Positions 26,716 through 34,546 of a stretch of DNA of 43,048 nucleotides are shown here, one piece after another. The notes under the pieces were generated by a model. It did no database searches, was not told the DNA's origin, and saw only the letters and a list, made by a program, of their open reading frames with translations. Every line of letters begins with the position of its first letter. The first letter of the stretch is position 1. The position numbers and the translations under genes are program-made. The stretch covers positions 1-43,048 of the forward strand of contig JANQIE010000209.1 of NCBI GenBank assembly GCA_028282295.1, read 5' to 3'. Origin of the DNA: Desulfobacterales bacterium. GTDB lineage: Bacteria; Desulfobacterota; Desulfobacteria; Desulfobacterales; JANQIE01.

Positions 26716-26752
26716 GTGTCCATCTGGAAATAGCAGATTTCCGGATGGACAC
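26716..26752. repeat. Family A minimal copy A2 (37 bp, ends only)
   Basis: GTGTCCATCTGGAAAT and GATTTCCGGATGGACAC meet with only a few bases between. This is family A's terminal inverted repeat with the whole interior missing. It forms a hairpin of about 16 bp just after the lipoprotein stop. Confidence 0.85.
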
Positions 26753-26755
26753 TCG

Positions 26756-27376
26756 TTAAGGTTGGAGCGGCTGAATCAACCGATTGCGTTTGGCTTCGTG
26801 CTGCAAATCGAGTTGTTTGAGCTGTTCGATCAATGCTCTCAATCTTTGATTCTCCGTCTGAATCTCTTCTTGAATTCGATTTAAACGCACACGCTCGTTT
26901 TTATGGCGCCCGACCTCCGCTTCAAGACGCTCTATTTCCAAGTTAAGTTTGGCGATGGTCGATTTCAAGGGCGCTACCTGTTGGGCAACGGCAGTGGTGC
27001 GCTCCAACAACTCCAGGGCGGCCCACCAGTTCACGACATCTTCGGCCGGCTGTGTATCGCGGCACAGTTCAAAATACAAATTCATGTGAACCAGGGCCCG
27101 CCGGTAGTCCTTGGCCGGGTTGGCATGGTCCAGATAAAGGCGCGCCAGCTCCAAGGCGGCCTGCCGGCGCGTCCGGCGCGCCTCGTGTTCTTCGAGCAGC
27201 GCCGTCAGGGCGGCCGTTCGATTGGCATATGACGCTGCGGCCGGTTTCACCTGAACGGCTTCGGTGTAATCATACCCATCGCGGGTATTGGTTTCGAGCG
27301 CCCTGCAACCGCTGACCGCATAGATAGCGGCCATAACGATCAAAACACCCTTTAAGCATGAATGAATCGATTTCAT
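26756..27376 (-). CDS. Coiled-coil lipoprotein of unknown function
   Basis: A 206-residue predicted lipoprotein. A basic N terminus and hydrophobic stretch end in the lipobox VSGC (Cys24). The middle has TPR-like helices (LARLYLDHANPAKDYRRALVHMNLYFEL). The last 70 residues form a heptad-rich coiled coil (LKSTIAKLNLEIERLEAEV...). No enzyme motif is seen. It lies 43 bases after the GGDDF gene on the same strand and may share its transcript. A scaffolding role in the envelope is a guess. The ribosome site is GGGGTC-like, not strong. Confidence 0.7.
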   Translation of the reverse strand: MKSIHSCLKGVLIVMAAIYAVSGCRALETNTRDGYDYTEAVQVKPAAASYANRTAALTALLEEHEARRTRRQAALELARLYLDHANPAKDYRRALVHMNLYFELCRDTQPAEDVVNWWAALELLERTTAVAQQVAPLKSTIAKLNLEIERLEAEVGRHKNERVRLNRIQEEIQTENQRLRALIEQLKQLDLQHEAKRNRLIQPLQP

Positions 27377-27419
27377 ATTTCGACCCCGTCATCAATTGAC
27401 AATTCACGCCGCCCGAATA

Positions 27420-28793
27420 TCAAGGTTCGATCTTGCGCCGTTGGTCGACAATAAAGGTGCTGCCGGTAATCGACTTGGCGTGCTTTTTTAATTCGGCGGC
27501 AATTTCACCCAACTGTAAGGTATTTTCCAGCGGTCCATGTTGATCGGTAACGATTGCAATCGAAATGGTTGCCAGGGGAAAGGTCATCTTGTGCCCCTGA
27601 CGGCTAAGGCCGGTAATATGGCCCCGTTGCCGATCCTGCTCGTTGTAAAAAAATGGTATTTTGTTATCGAAATTACGGGTGACGGCAGTACAAATCGCAT
27701 GAAAGCAAGCCGTGGATGTGATCAGGGCAAAATCATCGCCGCCGATATGGCCGACAAAATCTCCGGGCCGGCCGAAATTGCAGGCCGCCTCCTCGATGAT
27801 TTCAGCGGTGGCCTGAATGACCTCATTGCCTTTTGAATACCCGTAGCGATCATTATACGATTTAAAATTGTCGATATCGAAAAAACAAAAGGCATTCTGG
27901 CCCGGCGAGGCCAAACTGTGCTTAATCGCGTTTTCAACCGCGATCCCGCCCGGCAACCGTGTCAAGGGGCTGCTGTCGCGGTACATGGCTTCAAGTTTAT
28001 GCAATCTGCGCGCCATGACCTTGATCGAAACGGCCAGTTCGCTTAACTCATCCTTACTGCCGATATGCAATGGATAGTCAAACCGGCCGCGGGCGATCTG
28101 TTCCGTGGCCCGCTTGAGTTTGCGTACCGAACGCGAAATATTATGCGTGATGAGCAACGAGGTCCCCACCGCCACGATCAGGCCGGTCAGACACAAAAAG
28201 GCCGTCATCCGGTAGGTCGACACGCCGATCGCAACCGTTTGTTGCATTTTGGTGCGCCGGCTGATGGCGGCCAAATTGGAAAGCTGCTTGGTTTTGGCGA
28301 TCAGCTTTTGTTGTAGCGATTTAATTTGACGTTCCGTATCCTGCGGTATCGGTTCGGTCGTCTTTTTCTGGATGAAGGAAGCAATCAACAACCGGCTATA
28401 CTGCTCATGCAGCGCGGCCAGCACGGAAATGATCCGGGGGGAGTTTTTTTCCAGATTGATAATCTGGTCCATCATCTGTTTGAATTGCTCAGTGCGATTC
28501 CAGAACAGACTCAACAGATCGAATGTTTGCAGCAGCCGATAACGACGGGCATACAATTCCTCGGCCAGGATAATTTCCGCCAATTGATCGGCCATCTCAA
28601 TAAGCGGAATTTCTTCTTTCAGAATGCTGCCATGAACCGTATTCAGCTTGTTCAAATTAAATAACGCCAAACCGGATAGCGACACCAACAGAACAATTAA
28701 AAACAAAAACCCCGCAACCATTTTTTGAACAATGGTTGCAGGCGCTTTTATCCGCCAGCGGCCGACCGGCCGATTCACATTTTCAGTTTCCAT
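27420..28793 (-). CDS. Membrane sensor with HAMP and degenerate GGDEF (GGDDF) domain
   Basis: A 457-residue protein. TM1 (about 22-45), a four-helix-like periplasmic domain (about 50-190), TM2 (about 192-214) and HAMP (about 215-268) precede a GGDEF domain. The domain carries FDIDNFKSYNDRYGYSKGNEV and the active-site motif GGDDF (351-355) instead of GGDEF/GGEEF. The third-position Asp is kept; the fourth Glu is Asp. No RxxD inhibitory site is evident. It could be a weak diguanylate cyclase or a c-di-GMP/GTP effector. The frame can be read 24 codons further upstream, but that part is translated repeat A3, so ATG 28793 is preferred. Confidence 0.85.
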   Translation of the reverse strand: METENVNRPVGRWRIKAPATIVQKMVAGFLFLIVLLVSLSGLALFNLNKLNTVHGSILKEEIPLIEMADQLAEIILAEELYARRYRLLQTFDLLSLFWNRTEQFKQMMDQIINLEKNSPRIISVLAALHEQYSRLLIASFIQKKTTEPIPQDTERQIKSLQQKLIAKTKQLSNLAAISRRTKMQQTVAIGVSTYRMTAFLCLTGLIVAVGTSLLITHNISRSVRKLKRATEQIARGRFDYPLHIGSKDELSELAVSIKVMARRLHKLEAMYRDSSPLTRLPGGIAVENAIKHSLASPGQNAFCFFDIDNFKSYNDRYGYSKGNEVIQATAEIIEEAACNFGRPGDFVGHIGGDDFALITSTACFHAICTAVTRNFDNKIPFFYNEQDRQRGHITGLSRQGHKMTFPLATISIAIVTDQHGPLENTLQLGEIAAELKKHAKSITGSTFIVDQRRKIEP

Positions 28794-28811
28794 GCAAACA
28801 TCTTTTCGTAA

Positions 28812-28949
28812 GTGTGCGTCCATCCGAAAAACGGCATCTTTTGGCCCCCGGCGGCGTTCTCGCATTTTTAAAACCGCAGGGATAGCGCGCTATGCCTGCA
28901 ATGCTCGGGCCTTGCCGGGAGCCAAAATCTACCATTTCCGGATGGACAC
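28812..28949. repeat. Family A element, copy A3 (reverse orientation)
   Basis: The left end resembles the usual right terminus and the right end reads CCATTTCCGGATGGACAC, so it lies opposite to A1. Read in the A1 direction it has CCCGGC/GCCGGG in place of the CAGG/CCTG pair, and a tip hairpin ATAGC-GC-GCTAT. Its left inner-stem half has a small deletion, so the third stem is broken. Confidence 0.85.
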
Positions 28950-29080
28950 AAGTATGAATTAAATCAACCGCACCCGGCAGCACTGCGCGGAACAAAAGCG
29001 GGCGAAGTTAAAGTTGTCGGGCCCTGATGCCGAAAACATAATGGAAAGAAGGCGCAGATCGTCTTGAAAGGAACCGAATC

Positions 29081-29293
29081 ATGGAAAATGTTATCAGTGC
29101 TGCTGCGTTGCTTGGTCTTGTTTCGTTGGTGTACATAAGCGCCTATAAAACAGGCTACAAAACGGCTAAAAACGAAACAGCCTCGGCGCTCAAGGCCTAC
29201 TCCGAACCGATAACCAGCTTGTTGGACCAGATTGACAAATCGTTGGATAAACAGATTCAGCAAGATCGCCGCAAGTCGAAGGACTCGGACTAA
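29081..29293 (+). CDS. Small single-pass membrane protein
   Basis: A 70-residue ORF with a good AAAGGA ribosome site eight bases before the ATG. An N-terminal hydrophobic segment (about 6-22) and a charged helical tail rich in Lys, Glu and Asp follow. It resembles no specific known family to my reading, though small YtxH-like proteins share the layout. It sits alone between two like-oriented family A copies and is transcribed against its neighbours. It could be a real small protein. Coding potential is supported only by the ribosome site, start and composition. Confidence 0.6.
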   Translation: MENVISAAALLGLVSLVYISAYKTGYKTAKNETASALKAYSEPITSLLDQIDKSLDKQIQQDRRKSKDSD

Positions 29294-29303
29294 AGGCTCG
29301 CTA

Positions 29304-29445
29304 GTGCCCATCCGAAAATGCCATCTTTTGGTCCCCGGCGGCGTTCTCGCATTTTTAAAATCCTCGACATAGCGCGCTATACCTGCGGTTTTAAAAATAC
29401 GCGGGTCTTGCCGGGAGCCGAAATCTACCATTTCCGGATAGACAC
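29304..29445. repeat. Family A element, copy A4 (reverse orientation)
   Basis: The ends GTGCCCATCCG and CCATTTCCGGATAGACAC flank an inner stem. In the A1 direction it reads TATTTTTAAAA / TTTTAAAAATG, plus a tip hairpin ATAGC-GC-GCTAT. It has the same orientation as A3, 355 bases away. Confidence 0.88.
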
Positions 29446-29452
29446 AAGCACA

Positions 29453-29917
29453 TCAAACGTCCGGTTGACGGACGTTTTCCGCCCTGTAGCGCTGCTCCGC
29501 CTCTGTTCGGATAGCCTGCAACAGACGACGGGTGAGGCGATGAAGGCGGCCCGGCACAAATACCAGCCGGCTGAGCCACATCAAGGGACCACTGAATCTT
29601 TCAACACTTTTCAACTCCGTGTACCCGTCACTCTCCTTGAAATAAAAGCCGTGCACCGCATGCACTCCCAAGCGTCGTCCTTGCCACACGACGTGTTTGC
29701 CAGGCTCACAGCTTAAAATCTCGGGAGTAATCTTTACCGGCAAGTTGAACGGGCGAATAACAAAAGAAAAACAGGTTCCCCGCGCCATCTCGTCACCTTC
29801 GAGATAGCAGCATTGTTGACAAACCGTATTCCATCGATCCCATTGATCCATACAGGAAAACACCTGCCAAACATGATTCAAGGGGGCCTGAATTGAAATT
29901 GCTTCCTCGATGATCAT
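29453..29917 (-). CDS. SRPBCC-family (START-like) protein
   Basis: A 154-residue protein of the SRPBCC/polyketide-cyclase-like fold. It begins EEAISIQAPLNHVWQVFSCMDQWDRWN, a standard start for this fold, which forms a deep ligand cavity. The end is a long helix typical of the family. The ligand or function cannot be read. The ATG at 29917 lacks a strong ribosome site. It stops eight bases beyond element A4, and the nitrilase gene is just upstream on the same strand. Confidence 0.75.
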   Translation of the reverse strand: MIIEEAISIQAPLNHVWQVFSCMDQWDRWNTVCQQCCYLEGDEMARGTCFSFVIRPFNLPVKITPEILSCEPGKHVVWQGRRLGVHAVHGFYFKESDGYTELKSVERFSGPLMWLSRLVFVPGRLHRLTRRLLQAIRTEAEQRYRAENVRQPDV

Positions 29918-29948
29918 CGTAATTTACTACTCATCCGGGATCGTATCG

Positions 29949-29965
29949 TAAGGGCTCGCGAAAAA
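29949..29965. repeat. Family B left arm before the amidase gene
   Basis: TAAGGGCTCGCGAAAAA matches the left arm of B3 (AAGGGTTCGCGTAAAAA) and lies seven bases from the nitrilase stop. Its mate lies on the far side of that gene at 30799-30822. Confidence 0.6.
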
Positions 29966-29972
29966 TGCAGAC

Positions 29973-30779
29973 TCAATTAATCTGGGCGCGCAACGCCGGG
30001 CTCAGCATCTCGTGATCCGCATCCCGCCAGACCGGAAACTCCCTGCGGAAGCGATCCAGAATGTCGCGTTCAAGGGTCACCGTGGCCTCGCAAACAGTAT
30101 GTGTCTTGTGAGCCAAAAACCGGCCCGCAGGATCCAGGGCCATCGAACCGCCGTTGAACTTATCTCCGTTGCCGTCCGTGCCGACACGGTTCACGCCGAT
30201 AACAAAACACTGGTTTTCAATGGCCCGCGCGCTGAGCAGTGCTTTCCAGTGAGCGGCCCGTTTTTCAGGCCAATTGGCCACAAACAGACCGACATCATAG
30301 CCGTTCGACCAATTGCGCGTCCAGACCGGAAATCTCAAATCATAGCAAATAAACGGCCTTATCTTCCAACCCTTCAAATCGACGGTGACCATGCAATCGC
30401 CGGCATGATAGACTTTTTCTTCACCTGCCAGGCGAAACAGGTGCCGTTTGTCGTAAGTTGCGATCTCACCGTTCGGCGACGCCCACACAAAGCGGTTGAA
30501 ATACTTGCCCTGTTCTTCAATGACCAAACTACCGGCCAGCACCGTGTCGCGTTGCTTTGCCCTGGCCTGCATCCAGCGCACCGCCAAGCCGTCCATGGCC
30601 TCGGCAACCTTGGACGCGTTCATGGTAAAGCCGGTAGAGAACATCTCCGGAAGCACAACCAGGTCCGTGGCGGTTGTCATCGCATCAAGGCGAGCGTCAA
30701 AGCCGGCCAGATTGGCCGCAATATCTTCCCACACCAGTTCGGCTTGTATCAATGTGACAGTTAAATCGGGTAAACACAT
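29973..30779 (-). CDS. Nitrilase-superfamily omega-amidase-like hydrolase
   Basis: A 268-residue carbon-nitrogen hydrolase. The catalytic triad is Glu45 (LPEMF), Lys111 (YDKRHLF) and Cys145 (ICYDLRFP). The overall pattern is closest to the YafV/Nit2 omega-amidase group, which hydrolyses alpha-ketoglutaramate-type compounds in methionine and glutamine metabolism. The exact substrate is inferred from similarity of motif and length. ATG 30779 has a modest AAGG-type site. The gene is bounded on each side by opposite ends of family B, which suggests the block may once have been part of a mobile unit. Confidence 0.87.
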   Translation of the reverse strand: MCLPDLTVTLIQAELVWEDIAANLAGFDARLDAMTTATDLVVLPEMFSTGFTMNASKVAEAMDGLAVRWMQARAKQRDTVLAGSLVIEEQGKYFNRFVWASPNGEIATYDKRHLFRLAGEEKVYHAGDCMVTVDLKGWKIRPFICYDLRFPVWTRNWSNGYDVGLFVANWPEKRAAHWKALLSARAIENQCFVIGVNRVGTDGNGDKFNGGSMALDPAGRFLAHKTHTVCEATVTLERDILDRFRREFPVWRDADHEMLSPALRAQIN

Positions 30780-30798
30780 GGGAGTTGGCCTTGTTGGG

Positions 30799-30822
30799 AA
30801 ATTATTTTTGCGCGAGCCCTAA
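30799..30822. repeat. Family B right arm beside the amidase gene
   Basis: AAATTATTTTTGCGCGAGCCC agrees with the right arm of B3 except for one base in the first 21. It is in inverted orientation to the arm at 29949. Confidence 0.65.
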
Positions 30823-30904
30823 ACGATCGTGACGGAAAGCCTGATTCAATCCATAACAAAAATTCACACGACTGCATAGTTTTTTCAACATTCACGGCTG
30901 TGTG

Positions 30905-31040
30905 ACCGTTTGGTGTTGGTTCAGGCCAAGACCGCAGCTCAATTGCGACCGCAGGCGTAGCAAGGCTGAGGCTACATTGAGGATCGCAATTAGGTGAGAA
31001 CGCCGGCCTGAGCAAAAAGATGCCATTTCCGGATGGACAC
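30905..31040. repeat. Family A element, copy A6 (left end decayed)
   Basis: The right end CCATTTCCGGATGGACAC is intact, while the left terminus is no longer recognisable. Inner pairing is well kept: CAGGCC/GGCCTG, AATTGCGA/TCGCAATT and a tip GTAGC/GCTAC. The inner-stem bases differ from A1 and A5 on both sides. Confidence 0.8.
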
Positions 31041-31074
31041 CAGCTTGCTAATCCATTTTTTTGGTGGTAAGGAT

Positions 31075-31192
31075 TTAAGGGTTCGCGTAAAAATAATTTC
31101 ACATTTTAGGCATCTTGGCTTCAGGCCATCTTGGCCCGGTCGGACCTCAACCCGGACGCCAGAAATGTGAAATTATTTTTACGCGAGCCCTG
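31075..31192. repeat. Family B element, copy B3 (complete)
   Basis: Two 29-bp arms (31078-31106 and 31163-31191), AGGGTTCGCGTAAAAATAAT... and its complement, differ at one position. Between them is a 56-base middle with short pairs around TTGGC/GGCC. No transposase lies inside. It is placed 35 bases beyond A6. Confidence 0.88.
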
Positions 31193-31249
31193 AGAATCGC
31201 AAAGTTGAGTTGATCGATTATTAATTGCATTAAAAAAAGGCGAATCGAA

Positions 31250-31432
31250 GTGCCGAATAAAATCAAACCCCAGGAGACAAAGAGCATTGATCAACCTAAG
31301 AATTTGGTTAAATTTGAAATCTACGGTGAAGAAATGCTCGACAAAGTGGTCAAATCCAGTGGTAACAGCGGGCGTGTTTATCTTCCCCCCCAATGGATCG
31401 GCCACAAAGTTAAAATAATCCGGGTTGATTGA
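31250..31432 (+). CDS. DUF2080-like (transposon-associated) small protein
   Basis: A 60-residue protein starting with GTG. The core FEIYGEEMLDKVVKSSGNSGRVYLPPQWIGHKVKIIRV matches my memory of DUF2080, a small AbrB-like DNA-binding domain. In archaea and some bacteria it is usually fused or adjacent to IS transposases. Here no transposase remains. An AAGG lies nine bases before GTG. The stop is followed closely by the GNAT gene in the same direction, so it could now be a regulator or antitoxin-like protein. Confidence 0.72.
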   Translation: MPNKIKPQETKSIDQPKNLVKFEIYGEEMLDKVVKSSGNSGRVYLPPQWIGHKVKIIRVD

Positions 31433-31459
31433 TTGCGGCTTCATCGCGAGGAGCTATCC

Positions 31460-31897
31460 GTGGAAGCAATTTCAATCCGAAGGCTTAAGCCGTTGGACGC
31501 CGACGCCATACGCGTCATTTATCGCCAGATAATCCAGGCCATCGAAGATATCGATTTCAATCGCATTGTTGATGAACAAACCCTCAAGCCGAACGACTCC
31601 AGTTTTGTAGCCGAACTGGACGGCCGCTTAATCGGCTATATCATCGCCAACACCCTGACCAGCGGCTTCGGCGCCCCGCAAAGTATCTGGATCACCAATG
31701 TGGGTGTCGATCCCTCTTACATGGGACAGGGCGTCGGCGCCAAACTGGCCAATGAGGTGTTTGCCTACGCCAAGGCCCGCCGCATCGATGAAATCTACTC
31801 ATCGGTGCGCTGGGACGCCACCGACCTGCTCTCGTTTTTTAAAAAGCTCGGTTTCGACCGCAGCAATTTTATCAACCTGCGCAAAATAGTTGATTAG
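31460..31897 (+). CDS. GNAT-family N-acetyltransferase
   Basis: A 145-residue acetyltransferase of the GNAT fold, which transfers acetyl groups from acetyl-CoA to amines. It has IRRLKPLDADAIRVIYR at the start, the beta-4 strand SIWITNVGVDPSYMGQGVGAKLANE containing the pyrophosphate loop QGVGAKL, and KLGFDRSNF near the end. The start is GTG 31460, preceded by GAGGAG at good spacing. The frame opens 27 bases earlier at TTG without a site. It lies 30 bases before iorA in the same direction, and a functional link is possible. The substrate is unknown. Confidence 0.87.
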   Translation: MEAISIRRLKPLDADAIRVIYRQIIQAIEDIDFNRIVDEQTLKPNDSSFVAELDGRLIGYIIANTLTSGFGAPQSIWITNVGVDPSYMGQGVGAKLANEVFAYAKARRIDEIYSSVRWDATDLLSFFKKLGFDRSNFINLRKIVD

Positions 31898-31927
31898 AAG
31901 CAATCCTAAACAAAGGATTCTTAAAAC

Positions 31928-33781
31928 ATGCACAAATTACTCAGCAATCAAACCGGACAAAAAATGATGCTGCTGGGCAACGAAGCGATCGCCCGCGGCG
32001 CCGTCGAGGCCGGGGTGGCCGTCGCCAGCACCTACCCCGGTACACCGTCATCGGAAATCTCGGCCAATTTTTTCCGGATTTCCCTTCAAAGCGATTTTTA
32101 CTTTGAGTACAGCACCAATGAGAAAGTCGCCTTGGAAGTGGCTGCCGCCGCGGCCAACACCGGTGTGCGGGCCATGTGCGTGATGAAGCACGTCGGGCTG
32201 AACGTTGCCGCGGATGCGCTGATGACCCTGGCCTACGTGGGTGTACGGGCCGGGCTGGTGATCCTGACGGCCGACGATCCCTACATGTTCTCCAGTCAGA
32301 ATGAACAGGACAATCGCTACTACGCCCGCCTGGCCGGCCTGCCGATGCTCGAACCGAGCACCGTTGCGGAAGCCAAAGAAATGACCGCCCACGCCTTTGA
32401 GCTCTCCGAAAAGCTGCAAGAACCGGTCTTGCTGCGCACCACCACCCGCATCAACCACTCATCGGGTGTCGTCACACTGGGCCCCCTGAAACCGCGCCAA
32501 ACCAAATCCAAATTCATCAAGGACCCGTTTAAACTGGTGACCGTGCCGGCGGTATCGCGCAACCTGCACGTCAAGCTGCTCCAGAAGCTCGATGAAGCCG
32601 AAGCCCTGGCCGAAGAATCGGCCTACAACGCCATTACCGGCAACGGTCCCTACGGCATCATCTGCAACGGCGTCGCCCACAACTACGTTGCGGACGCCGT
32701 CGCCGACCTGAACCTGGACGACCGCGTGCAAACCATACGCCTCGGTTTTTCGCATCCCCTGCCAGCTCAAAAGATCAAAAGCTTTCTATCAGAGAAGCAA
32801 AAGGTCCTGATTGTCGAAGAGGGCGAACCGGTGATGGAGCAGGCCGTGAAAGCGATGGCGCAGGAGGCCGGGTTGACCCTGCCGATCCGCGGCAAAGCCG
32901 ATGACCTGTTTTCCCGCCTGTTTGAATATGACCCGGAAATGGTCAAACAGACCATGGCGACCTTTTTCGAAATTCCCTACGAATCACAAACTCCCGTGGA
33001 TCTTGCCGATGTGCCTGAAATTCCCCTGCGCCCCCCTACCCTGTGCGCCGGGTGCTCGCATCGCGCCACGTTCTACGAAATTCGCAAAGCCGCTGCGGGC
33101 CGGGAAATCATCTGCCCCACCGACATCGGTTGCTACACCTTGGGGTTCATGCCGCCGCTGTCCATGGGTGATTTTCTGATCTGCATGGGCAGTTCCATCG
33201 GCACCGCCTGCGGCTTTTCCAAAGCCGCCGACGGACAAAAGGTGATCGCCATCATCGGCGACTCCACCTTTTTCCACTCCGGCATCCCCGGTCTGGTCAA
33301 CGCCGTGTACAACAATCACAACCTGACCCTGGTCATTCTGGACAACGGCACCACCGCCATGACCGGCCACCAGCCCCACCCCGGCGTCGACATGCAGGCG
33401 TTGGACATCGAGGGCTACACCCAAATCTCCATCGAAAAAATCGTCCGCGCCATCGGAGTGCCGCACGTCGCGGTCATCAAACCGTACAAGGTCAAAAAAA
33501 GCATCACCATGATCAGGGAGGCCATCGACCACGACGGTGTATCGGTTATCATCTCCCAGGAGCTGTGCGCCCTGTATGCCAAGGGGATCAAAAAACCAAA
33601 AGGCAAACCGTTCAAAGTCACCGACAAATGCCAAAACCACCGCGATTGTATGAACGATCTGGCCTGCCCGGCGTTTTACGTCTGGAACGACCGGATCAAA
33701 ATCGATGCAAACCTTTGCACCGGCTGTGCCCTGTGCGCGCAGGTTTGCCCGGAACATGCCATCATGCCGGATCGCGGCTGA
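31928..33781 (+). CDS. iorA: Indolepyruvate:ferredoxin oxidoreductase alpha subunit
   Basis: A 617-residue subunit that, with IorB, oxidatively decarboxylates aryl-2-oxoacids such as indolepyruvate to acyl-CoA while reducing ferredoxin. The N-terminal pyrimidine-binding half begins LLGNEAIARGAVEAGVAVASTYPGTPSSE. The thiamine diphosphate half has LCAGCSHRATFYE, CPTDIGCYTLGF, IGDSTFFHSGIPGL and NNHNLTLVILDNGTTAMTGHQ. A C-terminal CTGCALCAQVCP supplies a full 4Fe-4S motif, while the preceding segment CQNHRDCMNDLACP has only three cysteines. An AAAGGA lies before ATG 31928. It is coupled with iorB 23 bases downstream. Confidence 0.95.
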   Translation: MHKLLSNQTGQKMMLLGNEAIARGAVEAGVAVASTYPGTPSSEISANFFRISLQSDFYFEYSTNEKVALEVAAAAANTGVRAMCVMKHVGLNVAADALMTLAYVGVRAGLVILTADDPYMFSSQNEQDNRYYARLAGLPMLEPSTVAEAKEMTAHAFELSEKLQEPVLLRTTTRINHSSGVVTLGPLKPRQTKSKFIKDPFKLVTVPAVSRNLHVKLLQKLDEAEALAEESAYNAITGNGPYGIICNGVAHNYVADAVADLNLDDRVQTIRLGFSHPLPAQKIKSFLSEKQKVLIVEEGEPVMEQAVKAMAQEAGLTLPIRGKADDLFSRLFEYDPEMVKQTMATFFEIPYESQTPVDLADVPEIPLRPPTLCAGCSHRATFYEIRKAAAGREIICPTDIGCYTLGFMPPLSMGDFLICMGSSIGTACGFSKAADGQKVIAIIGDSTFFHSGIPGLVNAVYNNHNLTLVILDNGTTAMTGHQPHPGVDMQALDIEGYTQISIEKIVRAIGVPHVAVIKPYKVKKSITMIREAIDHDGVSVIISQELCALYAKGIKKPKGKPFKVTDKCQNHRDCMNDLACPAFYVWNDRIKIDANLCTGCALCAQVCPEHAIMPDRG

Positions 33782-33803
33782 CTCCCAGGAGCAGGAAAAA
33801 AAT

Positions 33804-34394
33804 ATGCAAACAACCAGACTGATCATCGTTGCCGTCGGCGGCCAGGGCAACCTGCTGGCTTCGGGCGTCTTGGCGGAAGCCGCGCTGCTGGCCGGCATTC
33901 CCATCCAAATGAGTGAAGTGCACGGCATGGCCCAACGCGGCGGTGTTGTGGAATCCGCCCTGGTTTTCGGCGGCGCCCAAAGCCCGATCATCTCGGACGG
34001 CCAGGCCGATATTCTGGTCGGCTTCGAACCGGCCGAAACCCTCAGGGCGTTAAAAAAATGCAACCGCAACACCATCGTCATCACCAACCTGGCCCCGCTG
34101 ATGCCCTTCACCGTCAACATCGGCCGGGGCATCTACCCCAACCTGGAGGAACTGCAGCACCTCATTCGCGCCAAAACCCGCAAACTGATCGCCTTTAACG
34201 CCGTTCGCCGGGCCGAGCAGGCCGGCAATCCGCTGGCCGTAAACATGGTGCTGTTGGGCGCACTGGTGCAAACCCACATCATTCCCCTGTCCACCGAAAA
34301 CGTCAAAACCGCCATGCAAAACAAAACCAAACCGGCATTTCTGGAATCGAACCTGAAAGCCTTTGACCTCGGCTTCCAAGCCGCCGCCCAATAA
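33804..34394 (+). CDS. iorB: Indolepyruvate:ferredoxin oxidoreductase beta subunit
   Basis: A 196-residue gamma-type oxidoreductase subunit, the obligate partner of IorA. The start IIVAVGGQGNLLASGVLAEAALLAGIPIQMSEVHGMAQRGG is diagnostic of the 2-oxoacid:acceptor oxidoreductase gamma/IorB family. There is no Fe-S motif, as expected. The start is ATG 33804, with CAGGAAAAA before it. The frame opens earlier but overlaps the end of iorA. The gene ends just before a GC-rich hairpin. Confidence 0.94.
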   Translation: MQTTRLIIVAVGGQGNLLASGVLAEAALLAGIPIQMSEVHGMAQRGGVVESALVFGGAQSPIISDGQADILVGFEPAETLRALKKCNRNTIVITNLAPLMPFTVNIGRGIYPNLEELQHLIRAKTRKLIAFNAVRRAEQAGNPLAVNMVLLGALVQTHIIPLSTENVKTAMQNKTKPAFLESNLKAFDLGFQAAAQ

Positions 34395-34419
34395 CCTGAC
34401 CGACAGCCGGCCCACAGGT

Positions 34420-34458
34420 CCGGCCGCGCGCACAAACGCGCGCCGGACGCACACTTTT
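34420..34458 (+). terminator. Terminator after iorB
   Basis: A 10-bp GC-rich stem, CCGG-CGCGCG pairing with CGCGCG-CCGG (34420-34430 and 34437-34446), with one bulge and loop CACAAA. A TTTTT tract follows about eight bases later. The T tract is a little distant, so efficiency may be partial. Confidence 0.7.
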
Positions 34459-34546
34459 TCCAAAAGCCCTAAAGATATGCACATCAACGGCCGAAAATTG
34501 AACTATCACACCTGCATTTCAGAGAGGACGCACACGGAGGAAAACT

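Noticed and set aside
28964..29431. 155-residue minus-strand ORF overlapping A3, A4 and the small plus-strand gene
   Set aside because: Its ends are translated repeat sequence and it has no ribosome site or family motif; the plus-strand ORF has better support.
28812..31192. Repeat cluster as a CRISPR array
   Set aside because: Copies are far apart with irregular spacing, opposite orientations and genes between them; no cas genes.
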